From NCBI GenBank assembly GCA_002315275.1, contig DCGN01000016.1:1-5921 (forward strand): a stretch of DNA of 5,921 nt, written 5' to 3'. The DNA is from Clostridiales bacterium UBA1777 (lineage in GTDB: Bacteria; Bacillota; Clostridia; Oscillospirales; Oscillospiraceae). The notes under the pieces are model-generated. The model was not told where the DNA came from. It saw only the letters and a program-made list of their open reading frames with translations, and did not search any database. A program made the position numbers and the translations under genes. Below are positions 1 through 5,851 of the stretch, piece after piece. The number at the start of each line of letters is the position of its first letter. The stretch's first letter is position 1.

Positions 1-84
1 ATCTCGCAGAGCTACATAAGCCGCATCGAAAAGCGCATCATAGACACGCTGCGCCGCGATATGCTCAGGCGTATGCAATGCTGA
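1..84 (+). CDS. Sporulation-type sigma-70 family factor, C-terminal end (SigE-like), partial
   Basis: The window opens inside a reading frame (frame 1) that codes for 27 residues and ends at TGA 82-84. The visible peptide begins ISQSYISRIEKRII and continues with an arginine-rich tail (DTLRRDMLRRMQC). This is the recognition helix and C-terminal tail of sigma region 4.2, the helix-turn-helix that contacts the -35 element. The wording 'GISQSYISRLEKRII' is typical of the mother-cell sporulation factor SigE, and SigK is close, so a sporulation sigma factor is the best reading. The rest of the gene lies upstream of the window. No terminator follows directly; the first one is at 290-318, beyond a gene remnant. 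Assignment to SigE rather than SigK or another family member is inference from a short tail. Confidence 0.72.
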   Translation: MSQSYISRIEKRIIDTLRRDMLRRMQC

Positions 85-85
85 A

Positions 86-274
86 CCCTATTGCCAAAAG
101 CGGGGCGCGATGAATGCGCTCACGTCGGCCGAGCCTGCGCTTGCGGGCATATAATCTCTTATACCGATTGACGAGGTGATAGACACCATGCGCACGGTCG
201 GCGATGCGATGCCAGCGGCACTTCGGGAAACGGGTATGGGCGGCATCGCGGCAAGCTCCTCAGAAAAGAAATAT
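86..274 (+). pseudogene. Decayed C-terminal remnant of L-serine dehydratase alpha subunit (SdaAA-type)
   Basis: Read in the frame of 110-112, the DNA gives CQKR-GAMNALTSAEPALAGI, then a TAA stop at 152-154, then SLIPIDEVIDTM and, a little further on, ALRETGMGGIAAS. This follows the C-terminal end of the alpha subunit of the iron-sulfur L-serine dehydratases of Gram-positive bacteria (serine to pyruvate and ammonia), whose tail typically reads '...NAMGAMNA...ALAGI...IP.DEVI..M..VG...P..LRET..GG.AATPTG'. Similarity runs through the stop codon in the same frame, so this is a broken gene and not a chance match. Between CQKR and GAMNA about three residues of the usual motif seem to be missing, which suggests a small in-frame deletion. 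The remnant starts almost immediately after the sigma factor stop, so the N-terminal bulk of the enzyme is absent. The frame continues to TAG 326-328, but similarity fades near 270. Identification is from memory of the family, without an alignment. Confidence 0.68.
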
Positions 275-289
275 TCGGCAAATGATATC

Positions 290-318
290 AGAGCAGGGGA
301 GCGATCCTCTGCTCTTTT
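290..318 (+). terminator. Rho-independent terminator after the serine dehydratase remnant
   Basis: The arms AGAGCAGGGGA (290-300) and TCCTCTGCTCT (305-315) pair over 11 positions with one G-U wobble. They enclose a GCGA loop of the stable GNRA class and are followed by TTT and a T-rich stretch. The T tract is short, so efficiency may be moderate. It would end transcripts coming from the sigma factor gene and the remnant, and probably was the original terminator of the dehydratase gene. Confidence 0.72.
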
Positions 319-428
319 GTATGTTTAGCGGCGCCGATTTTATGGGCAAAGGCGTTGCCGTGCGTGCTCTGCGAGCCTGAATAACCCTACTCGGTTCTGT
401 CAATAATCCTATCGTAGGAGGTGATACC

Positions 429-569
429 ATGAAAAAGAAGCCGAAGAAAAAGCAGACCGGCGAGGTGCTCACGGGGCATGATGAGAAGGCCGAGCGCGAA
501 AGCGCAGACAGACGCCTCCGGGAGCGTGACTCCGACAAGCCCGACGGCACATCCGGCAATTGGAGCTGA
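429..569 (+). CDS. Unknown 46-residue highly charged small protein
   Basis: I do not recognise this protein. An almost ideal ribosome binding site, AGGAGGTGAT at 416-425, lies seven bases (counted from AGGAGG) before ATG 429, and the frame ends at TGA 567-569. The product begins MKKKPKKKQ, then becomes a mixed-charge segment (EKAERESADRRLRERD) and ends GTSGNWS. About half the residues are Lys, Arg, Asp or Glu. There is no cysteine, no hydrophobic segment and no signal peptide, so a soluble, largely disordered protein that may bind nucleic acid is plausible. The gene sits between two terminators (290-318 and 656-692) and so looks like its own transcription unit. In the 319-415 stretch before it I see no good SigA promoter. 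TGAATA at 378-383 resembles a forespore (SigG-type) -35 box, but the matching -10 is poor. A small spore protein is one guess, unsupported by a family motif. Confidence 0.6.
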   Translation: MKKKPKKKQTGEVLTGHDEKAERESADRRLRERDSDKPDGTSGNWS

Positions 570-655
570 TGCCTTTGACACCCCGAAAATGCTGGAATCA
601 CGCTAAATAATCGCTAAGAAATCTCCTGCTGAAATGTGCAATTTGTGCAAAGTGA

Positions 656-692
656 CGCATAGGCCGTGATATTACGACCTATGCGCTTATTT
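656..692 (+). terminator. Hairpin terminator downstream of the small gene
   Basis: CGCATAGG (656-663) pairs perfectly with CCTATGCG (678-685). Inside it, after one C/A mismatch, CGTG (665-668) pairs with TACG (673-676, one G-U) around an ATAT loop. The 3' side continues CTTATTTT, an interrupted T tract. It lies 87 bases after the small gene stop and well upstream of the hypF promoters, so it should separate the two transcription units. The imperfect T tract lowers certainty. Confidence 0.58.
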
Positions 693-737
693 TCATGCAA
701 ATATCTTATAAAAATGAAAAAACTAACCTGATTAACC

Positions 738-766
738 TTGCATCATGGTATAAAATAGGATATAAT
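738..766 (+). promoter_or_regulatory. SigA-type promoter P1 upstream of hypF
   Basis: TTGCAT (738-743, four of six matches to TTGACA) is separated by exactly 17 bases from a perfect TATAAT (761-766). The predicted start is near 773, giving a leader of about 126 bases before the hypF start codon. The TAACCT repeats at 724-729 and 733-738 touch the -35 box. Prediction is by motif and spacing only. Confidence 0.62.
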
Positions 767-803
767 GCGCTTTGATAATATAATAGCAAGCGTGCGGGTT
801 AAA

Positions 804-825
804 TTTTTGACAGGAATGTTAAAAA
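804..825. promoter_or_regulatory. Inverted repeat between P1 and P2, possible operator
   Basis: TTTTTGACA (804-812) and TGTTAAAAA (817-825) form a nine-base inverted repeat with one mismatch (G-U in RNA) around GGAA. It ends six bases before the -35 box of P2 and lies within the leader of any transcript from P1. No T tract follows, so it is not a terminator on the plus strand. The TTGACA inside it has no -10 box at the right distance, which favours a protein-binding site over a third promoter. The cognate regulator is unknown. Confidence 0.4.
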
Positions 826-831
826 AATCAC

Positions 832-860
832 TTGCCATTTGCCTTATACAGTAGTATTAT
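832..860 (+). promoter_or_regulatory. SigA-type promoter P2 proximal to hypF
   Basis: TTGCCA (832-837, five of six matches) and TATTAT (855-860, five of six matches) are separated by exactly 17 bases. The predicted start is near 867, leaving a short leader of about 32 bases with the hypF Shine-Dalgarno GAGG at 888-891. This is the nearest good promoter to the operon and probably its main one. Confidence 0.62.
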
Positions 861-864
861 ACTG

Positions 865-884
865 ATTGACAAATTATTAACCAA
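865..884. promoter_or_regulatory. Rex-like imperfect palindrome at the P2 start point
   Basis: The 20 bases ATTGACAAATTATTAACCAA resemble the clostridial Rex operator pattern TTGTTAA-N4-TTAACAA. The right half matches with one change, and the left half differs at two positions (ACAA for TTAA). Rex is the NADH/NAD+-sensing repressor that controls fermentation and hydrogen genes in many Clostridia. The site overlaps the predicted P2 start, where a bound repressor would block transcription. The match is imperfect, AT-rich DNA gives such hits by chance, and no rex gene is in the window. Confidence 0.3.
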
Positions 885-898
885 AATGAGGCGTTATT

Positions 899-3112
899 GT
901 GGAAAGGGTTCTGATCTCGATAAACGGCATAGTTCAGGGCGTCGGCTTCAGGCCTTTTATTCACAGAACGGTCAAAGAGTGCGGCCTTTGCGGCTTCATC
1001 AAGAACACCTCCTCCGGCGTTGAGCTTGAGCTTGAGGGCGAGAGGGAAGCGCTCGAGGTCTTCGTGAGAGACCTTCCGGAGAAGGCTCCGAAGCTCGCTG
1101 TCATAGAGAGCATCAGCGCGCGGTACACGCAGGAGCTCGTCGGATATTACGGCTTCGAGATCCGCTCGAGCAAGACCGAGGCAAAGAGAAACACGCTCCT
1201 CTCTCCCGATGTCTGCATCTGCCCCGACTGTCTCAGAGAGCTGTTCGACCCGCGCGACAGGCGCTACAGATATCCCTTCATCAACTGCACCAACTGCGGC
1301 CCGCGATTCACCATTATCAAGGATATTCCGTACGACAGGGCAAAGACCAGCATGAGCGCCTTTCCCATGTGCCCTGATTGCGACAGTGAATATCATGACA
1401 TCGGGGACCGCCGTTATCATGCCCAGCCGGACTGCTGCCCGGACTGCGGCCCGCATTGCTTCTTCCTCTCGGCTGACGGCTCGCCCGTCGAGGGTGATGC
1501 CATAGAGACGGCGCGCAAGCGCATTAAAAACGGCGGGATAATCGCCGTAAAGGGTCTCGGAGGGATGCACCTCGCGTGCCTTCCCGAAAAGGCCGCCGAG
1601 CTTCGCTCCCGCAAGCACAGAGACGAAAAGCCGTTTGCTCTGATGTGCCGCGATGTCGAAGCGGCGAAGGAGCTGTGCCTCGTGTCTCCCGAGGAAGAGG
1701 AGATACTCGAAGGCTACAGGCGGCCGATAGTGCTTCTCGGAAAGCGCGAAAAGAGAGCGGATGCCGTGAGCGAAAACGGCTTCGTCGGTATCATGCTTCC
1801 GTATACGCCGCTGCACTACCTGCTCTTCGGCGATGACATAAAGGCGCTCATCATGACGAGCGCGAACCTCTCGGACACGCCGATCATGTTCGACAATGCC
1901 GAAGCGCTCGAAAAGCTCCGCGGCATAGCGGACGGATATCTCCTCCATAACCGCGATATTCAGACCCGCTGCGATGACTCCCTCTGCTGGGTGCTCGGCG
2001 GAAAAGAGTACTTCGCCCGGCGCTCGAGAGGGTACGTTCCTTTCCCCGTGCTTGTTGACCGCGAGTGCGATAACATCCTCGCCTGCGGCGCGGAGCAGAA
2101 GGCGAGCTTCTCGCTTTCGAGAGAAAATCAGGTCTTCACGAGCCAGCACATCGGCGACCTCAAGAACATGGAGACCTTTGAGAACTATTCCGATCAGATA
2201 AGCCACTTTGAGCGGCTTTTTGATATAAACCCCAAAGCTGTCGCCTGCGATATGCACCCCGATTACCTCTCCACGATGTATGCCTCCGAGCGCGCAGGGA
2301 GAGATAACGTCCCGCTAATTCCCGTCCAGCACCATCACGCGCACATGGCCTCCTGCATGGCGGATAACGGCCTTAAGAGCAAGGTCATCGGCCTTATATG
2401 GGACGGCACCGGCTACGGTACGGACGGCACGACATGGGGCGGCGAGTGTCTCATCGGAGACTATGCCTCCTTCGAGCGCTTCGGCTCGATAAGACCCATC
2501 CCGCTCATCGGCGGAGATAAGGTCACGAGGGAGACGGCGCGCGTTGCATATGCTCTCATGAAGGAGAGCGGGTGCAATGCCGAGGCCGACCCGCAGCTTG
2601 ATTACATGCTTGCAAATTCCCTCAATTGCCCCGTAAGCTCCGGCATGGGCAGACTGTTCGACGGTGCTGCCGCGATGCTCGGCATAAAGACGCTGTGCAC
2701 CTACGAGGGACAGGGTGCCGTGTTGCTTGAGGCCGCGGCCTGCGAGTGCGAGGGCGAGTATCCTATAGTCCTTGAGGGCACGCCTCTCCGCTTTGACTGG
2801 CGCGAGATGATATGCGCGATGAAGCGCGATATCGACGGCGGTGTTCCCGCGGGGGAGATAGCGGGCAGATTTTTAAATACGCTTATCCAAATGGCGGTGC
2901 GGATGTGCATTGCCGCCCGGGAGAGCTCGGGTGTTGAAGATATTGTCCTCTCGGGAGGCACGTTCCAGAACATGTTCATCATGGAGCGCCTGCCGCAGAG
3001 GCTTGAAGAGCAGGGTTTTCGCGTTTATCGCCACAGGCGCGTCTCAACGAATGACGAGGGCTTGTCGCTCGGTCAGCTGATGATAGCGCAGGCGGCGCTG
3101 AATAAGGAGTAA
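899..3112 (+). CDS. hypF: Carbamoyltransferase HypF, [NiFe] hydrogenase maturation
   Basis: HypF takes the carbamoyl group of carbamoyl phosphate through a carbamoyl-adenylate onto the C-terminal cysteine of HypE, the first step in making the cyanide ligands of the [NiFe] site. The 737-residue length is normal and all domains are present. The acylphosphatase domain covers about 4-90, with VQGVGFRPF (catalytic Arg18) and Asn36. Four CxxC zinc pairs lie at 108/111, 130/133, 158/161 and 180/183 with the usual 18-residue spacings. A YrdC/Sua5-like adenylating domain spans about 200-380. The C-terminal Kae1-like carbamoyltransferase domain contains HHHAH (478-482), DGTGYGTDGTTWGGE (502-516) and LSGGTFQN (684-691), and ends with the typical NDEGLSLGQ. 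The start is GTG 899: an in-frame TGA at 887-889 excludes a longer form, and GAGG at 888-891 is correctly placed. It is the first gene of the operon, behind promoters P1 and P2, with hypC seven bases downstream. Confidence 0.97.
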   Translation: MERVLISINGIVQGVGFRPFIHRTVKECGLCGFIKNTSSGVELELEGEREALEVFVRDLPEKAPKLAVIESISARYTQELVGYYGFEIRSSKTEAKRNTLLSPDVCICPDCLRELFDPRDRRYRYPFINCTNCGPRFTIIKDIPYDRAKTSMSAFPMCPDCDSEYHDIGDRRYHAQPDCCPDCGPHCFFLSADGSPVEGDAIETARKRIKNGGIIAVKGLGGMHLACLPEKAAELRSRKHRDEKPFALMCRDVEAAKELCLVSPEEEEILEGYRRPIVLLGKREKRADAVSENGFVGIMLPYTPLHYLLFGDDIKALIMTSANLSDTPIMFDNAEALEKLRGIADGYLLHNRDIQTRCDDSLCWVLGGKEYFARRSRGYVPFPVLVDRECDNILACGAEQKASFSLSRENQVFTSQHIGDLKNMETFENYSDQISHFERLFDINPKAVACDMHPDYLSTMYASERAGRDNVPLIPVQHHHAHMASCMADNGLKSKVIGLIWDGTGYGTDGTTWGGECLIGDYASFERFGSIRPIPLIGGDKVTRETARVAYALMKESGCNAEADPQLDYMLANSLNCPVSSGMGRLFDGAAAMLGIKTLCTYEGQGAVLLEAAACECEGEYPIVLEGTPLRFDWREMICAMKRDIDGGVPAGEIAGRFLNTLIQMAVRMCIAARESSGVEDIVLSGGTFQNMFIMERLPQRLEEQGFRVYRHRRVSTNDEGLSLGQLMIAQAALNKE

Positions 3113-3119
3113 GAAGCCA

Positions 3120-3338
3120 ATGTGTCTCGCTGTTCCGCTCAAGTTAATAGAGATAAACGGCAATGAGGCCGTCGGAGAGGCGATGGGCATGCAGCGCAAG
3201 GTGAGAGTTGATTTCATCCGCGAGCCGAAGATAGGCGATTTCGTGATAGTCCATGCGGGCTTCGCGATAGAGCGTCTGCCAGAGGCTCAGGCCATGGACG
3301 ATCTCGATGCATGGCAGGAGGTCAAGGATGCCCTCTGA
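3120..3338 (+). CDS. hypC: Hydrogenase maturation chaperone HypC (HypC/HybG/HupF family)
   Basis: HypC is a small cytoplasmic chaperone that, with HypD, holds the iron while CN and CO ligands are added and then delivers Fe(CN)2CO to the precursor of the hydrogenase large subunit. The 72-residue protein begins MCLAVP, with the essential Cys2 that becomes N-terminal after removal of Met. It contains GDFVIVHAGFAIE (39-51) with conserved His45, both family signatures. The length is usual. It starts seven bases after the hypF stop, and its Shine-Dalgarno AAGGAG (3104-3109) lies inside the end of hypF, so translation is probably coupled. Its last 11 bases overlap hypD. A single HypC suggests one chaperone serves the hydrogenase encoded next to it. 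Confidence 0.96.
   Translation: MCLAVPLKLIEINGNEAVGEAMGMQRKVRVDFIREPKIGDFVIVHAGFAIERLPEAQAMDDLDAWQEVKDAL
3316..3321 (+). promoter_or_regulatory. Ribosome binding site that fixes the hypD start
   Basis: AGGAGG, a perfect Shine-Dalgarno core inside the hypC coding region, stands six bases before ATG 3328. The earlier in-frame ATG at 3307 precedes this site and would add seven residues (MHGRRSR) that are not typical of HypD, so 3328 is the better start. Confidence 0.75.
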
Positions 3339-4395
3339 CAGAGCTTTGAAGCTGCTCGAGGCGATGACAAGGCTCGATGTCGGCAGCGTGAGACTCATGG
3401 AGGTCTGCGGCACTCATACGATGGCCATTGCAAGGGCGGGCATAAAAGCGATGCTCCCCGGGAACGTCAAGCTCGTATCCGGCCCCGGATGTCCCGTGTG
3501 CGTAACGCCGGCAGCCGTGATGGATGCTGTGCTTGAGCTTGCTATGGAGAAGAACGTCATCATCGCGACCTACGGCGATATGATCCGCGTCCCCGGCTCG
3601 AGACCGGGTGACAGCCTGCAGAAGCGCAGAGCGATGGGCGCGAGGGTGTCCGTTGTGTACTCCGCGATGGACGCGCTCGACATTGCAGCCGGGAATCCGG
3701 GCTGCGAGGTCGTGTTCCTCGGCGTCGGCTTTGAGACCACTGCCCCGGGCACTGCCGCCGCGATTCAGGCGGCGAGCGAGCGGAAGCTCTCAAACTTCTC
3801 CGTATGGTCCATGCTTAAGACAGTCGAGCCAGCGCTCAGGGCACTCAAAAGGACGGACGGCTTCGATATATCGGGCTTTCTGTGTCCCGGCCATGTTGCC
3901 ACGATAATCGGCGAAAAGGGCTTCGAGTTCCTCCCGCGCGACCTCGGTCTGCCCGGTGTGATCGCCGGCTTTGAGCCGGACGATATATTGCTCTCCGTGT
4001 ACATGCTTCTCCGTCAGATAGCAAACGGCGAGGCGAAGATAGAAAACGAGTACAGAAGAGCGGTCATGCCCGAGGGCAATCCCCTCGCGATGGCCATGAT
4101 AGAAAAAAGCTTCGTTCCCACCTCCGACCTCTGGCGAGGCCTCGGCAGGATAGAGGCGAGCGGCCTTGCGATAAGGCCGGAGCTTGAGACGTTTGATACG
4201 GTAAAGCGCTTCGGCGTGGTCATACCGCCGGAGAAGAAAATAGCATGCCGCTGCGGAGATGTCATCTGCGGCAAGTGCGCGCCGCAGGATTGCCCGATGT
4301 TCGGCAAGGCCTGCGTTCCCGAAGATCCCGTAGGCCCGTGTATGGTCTCGTCCGAGGGCGCGTGCGCGGCAGCGTATAAGTATCAGCTGGTGTGA
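3328..4395 (+). CDS. hypD: Hydrogenase maturation iron-sulfur protein HypD
   Basis: HypD is the [4Fe-4S] scaffold which, in complex with HypC, binds the iron that receives two cyanides from HypE and one CO. The 355-residue product (start chosen by the AGGAGG at 3316-3321) has the normal length. The active-site cysteines are Cys27 in EVCGTHTMAIARAGI and Cys55 and Cys58 in SGPGCPVCVTP. GFETTAPGTA (134-143) and CPGHV (186-190) are further family motifs. The C-terminal cysteine-rich part (307-346) carries Cys307, 309, 314, 317, 322, 329, 338 and 346 within CRCGD...DCPMFGKAC...EGACAA, and some of these hold the cluster. The CGKC pair (314/317) and Cys338 go beyond the minimum I recall as invariant; I believe such extra cysteines occur in clostridial relatives, but this was not checked. 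The gene overlaps hypC by 11 bases and ends three bases before hypE. Confidence 0.97.
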   Translation: MPSDRALKLLEAMTRLDVGSVRLMEVCGTHTMAIARAGIKAMLPGNVKLVSGPGCPVCVTPAAVMDAVLELAMEKNVIIATYGDMIRVPGSRPGDSLQKRRAMGARVSVVYSAMDALDIAAGNPGCEVVFLGVGFETTAPGTAAAIQAASERKLSNFSVWSMLKTVEPALRALKRTDGFDISGFLCPGHVATIIGEKGFEFLPRDLGLPGVIAGFEPDDILLSVYMLLRQIANGEAKIENEYRRAVMPEGNPLAMAMIEKSFVPTSDLWRGLGRIEASGLAIRPELETFDTVKRFGVVIPPEKKIACRCGDVICGKCAPQDCPMFGKACVPEDPVGPCMVSSEGACAAAYKYQLV

Positions 4396-4398
4396 TGT

Positions 4399-5400
4399 AT
4401 GAATGATGAGATAGTAACTCTGGATTACGGCAGCGGAGGAAAGAAGACGGCGAAGCTCATCGAGAGCATGATAGTGCCAGCGATGGCGAGCGAGGCTCTC
4501 AGCGAGCTGGGTGACGGCGCGATCCTCCCCGGAAGCGAAAAGCTGGTCTTCTCGACCGACAGCTTCGTCGTAGATCCGATTTTCTTCCCGGGCGGCGATA
4601 TCGGCAAGCTTGCCGTGTGCGGCACGGTGAACGACGTTTCAATGTGCGGCGGCGAGGCAAAGTTCCTCTCCTGCTCGTATATAATCGAAGAGGGCTTCCC
4701 GATGGCTGACCTTGAGCGCATAATCGCCTCCATGGCGGAGCAGTGCAGAAGGGCCGGCGTTCAGATAGTAACGGGCGACACGAAGGTCGTGGAAAAGGGC
4801 CGCGGCGACGGGATATATATCAACACCGCCGGCATAGGCTTCCTCCGCTATCCGGGTCTCAGCCCGAAGAACATCAGAAGCGGAGACAGCGTGCTCGTAT
4901 CGGGTACGATGGGGGACCACGGTGTGGCCGTTATGATGGCGAGAAGCGGCATGCTGCAGGGCGACCTGAAGTCCGACTGCGCGGCGCTCAACGGGATGGC
5001 GATGGCGATCCTTGAGGCGTGCCCGAACGCGAGAGTGCTTCGCGATCCCACGAGAGGCGGCCTTGCCACAACGCTCAACGAGTTCATCGAGGGCACGTCC
5101 CTCGGCATTGAACTCAAGGAGGAGCTCATCCCCGTAAAGCCTCAGGCAGCGGCGGCCTGCGAAATGCTCGGCCTTGACCCGCTCTATGCGGCAAACGAGG
5201 GCAAGCTCATCTGCATTGTTCCTCCCGAAGAGGAAGAAAATGCGCTGAAGGCTATGAAGGCCTTTGACATCGGCGCGGAAGCTGCCGTGATAGGCAGAGT
5301 GTCCGGCCGCTATCCCGGCAGGCTCGTTATGAACACGGCCTTCGGAGGAAACAGGATATTACAGAAGCTCACCGGCGCACAGCTGCCGAGGATCTGCTGA
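4399..5400 (+). CDS. hypE: Carbamoyl dehydratase HypE, [NiFe] hydrogenase maturation
   Basis: HypE accepts the carbamoyl group from HypF on its C-terminal cysteine and dehydrates it with ATP to a thiocyanate, which supplies CN to HypC-HypD. The 333-residue protein belongs to the PurM/AIR synthase-like ATPase family. The N-terminal part has TLDYGSGGKKT (7-17), FSTDSFVVDP (51-60) and GTVNDVSMCGGE (75-86). The C-terminal domain has DPTRGGLATTLNE (216-228). The chain ends in PRIC (330-333), so the reactive cysteine, Cys333, is intact. It starts three bases after the hypD stop. Its own Shine-Dalgarno is weak (GGTG at 4389-4392), so translation is probably coupled to hypD. No hairpin terminator follows in the 52 bases before the next gene, which suggests read-through into the hydrogenase structural genes. 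Confidence 0.97.
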   Translation: MNDEIVTLDYGSGGKKTAKLIESMIVPAMASEALSELGDGAILPGSEKLVFSTDSFVVDPIFFPGGDIGKLAVCGTVNDVSMCGGEAKFLSCSYIIEEGFPMADLERIIASMAEQCRRAGVQIVTGDTKVVEKGRGDGIYINTAGIGFLRYPGLSPKNIRSGDSVLVSGTMGDHGVAVMMARSGMLQGDLKSDCAALNGMAMAILEACPNARVLRDPTRGGLATTLNEFIEGTSLGIELKEELIPVKPQAAAACEMLGLDPLYAANEGKLICIVPPEEEENALKAMKAFDIGAEAAVIGRVSGRYPGRLVMNTAFGGNRILQKLTGAQLPRIC

Positions 5401-5452
5401 TATATTATTTAAGTTGTTAGTTTTGGGAAAAATGATGTATGAGGTGTAATTG

Positions 5453-5851
5453 ATGCAGGAGTACAAGAGAATTGACATCACAAAGGATCAGATAGTTCCC
5501 ACCGCAGAGAGAATGAGAGCAGCAGGCAATTATCTCGTTATGATACACGCCTTCTTCAACAAGGAAGGCCAGCCTGACGTCTCCTATGACTATGCCGTGG
5601 ATCCAGCTGTCGAGTCCTATCATGTGGTAGGCGAGAAGGTCCTCCCCTCTATCGGAGAGATCTATGAGACAGCTGCTACATGGCCCGAGAGAGAGCTCAA
5701 TGAGCTCATGGGTCTTGAATTCGAAGGCCTTGATATGTCCGAGCGCCTGTTCCTTCCGGAGGATATGCTGGAAACGCAGGGCAAGGGACAGATTCTTGTC
5801 ACGCCGCTTAAAGAGCTGGTCGACAATATGGCAAAGGAGGAGAACAAATGA
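5453..5851 (+). CDS. NuoC/EchD-like subunit of a group 4 (energy-converting) [NiFe] hydrogenase
   Basis: This 132-residue protein belongs to the complex I 30-kDa (NuoC) family in the short form found in Ech/Mbh-type membrane hydrogenases, where it sits on the peripheral arm beside the catalytic subunit. The diagnostic part is WPERELNELMGLEFEGL (77-93) followed by RLFLPED (98-104), which corresponds to the 'ERE..DL.GI.F.GH.DLRRI..P.D' signature of NuoC. It has no membrane segment or signal peptide. The start is ATG 5453; a TTG directly before it (5450) is also open, but GAGGTG at 5441-5446 is better spaced for the ATG. The gene lies 52 bases after hypE, in AT-rich DNA without a terminator or a convincing promoter. 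It overlaps the next gene by four bases (ATGA). EchD-like is the nearest named relative; the exact hydrogenase subgroup cannot be fixed from this protein. Confidence 0.85.
   Translation: MQEYKRIDITKDQIVPTAERMRAAGNYLVMIHAFFNKEGQPDVSYDYAVDPAVESYHVVGEKVLPSIGEIYETAATWPERELNELMGLEFEGLDMSERLFLPEDMLETQGKGQILVTPLKELVDNMAKEENK

Larger units (their letters stand above)
570..898. other. Intergenic control region between the small gene and hypF
   Basis: This stretch of about 330 bases contains no gene I can support. Its left part (570-655) holds only a short direct repeat, TGTGCAA at 635-641 and 644-650, two bases apart. A hairpin terminator follows at 656-692. The right part (690-898) is clearly more AT-rich than the genes and carries two tandem SigA-type promoters, an inverted repeat, several TTAACC/GGTTAA hexamers and a Rex-like palindrome, each listed separately. 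It appears to be the control region of the hyp-hydrogenase operon. Confidence 0.7.

Noticed and set aside
260..601. Minus-strand frame of 113 codons opposite the small gene and the first terminator
   Set aside because: Its composition is low in recognisable motifs, it covers the terminator, and the plus-strand small gene has the only convincing ribosome binding site.
807..812. TTGACA as the -35 box of a third promoter
   Set aside because: No -10-like hexamer lies 16-18 bases downstream; the bases there read ACTTGC. It is better explained as part of the inverted repeat.
866..871. A second TTGACA as a -35 box just before hypF
   Set aside because: Seventeen bases downstream lies AGGCGT, not a -10 box, and a start there would fall inside hypF.
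857..2257. A 466-codon open frame on the minus strand opposite hypF
   Set aside because: It is in codon register with hypF, so its stops would need TTA, CTA or TCA codons in hypF, which GC-rich codon choice avoids. The first such codon upstream of its start is CTA at 2315-2317. The predicted protein resembles nothing known, and hypF is unmistakable.
3307..3327. Upstream ATG giving HypD seven more residues
   Set aside because: The perfect AGGAGG at 3316-3321 is downstream of it and correctly spaced for ATG 3328, which also gives the usual HypD N-terminus.
3144..5129. Several minus- and plus-strand frames of 60-100 codons inside hypC, hypD and hypE
   Set aside because: They lie wholly within well-identified genes, lack ribosome binding sites and encode no recognisable domain.
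5432..5449. Tiny leader frame of five codons before the NuoC-like gene
   Set aside because: It has no ribosome binding site of its own and no attenuator structure around it. It is most likely the chance result of ATG-rich spacer sequence.
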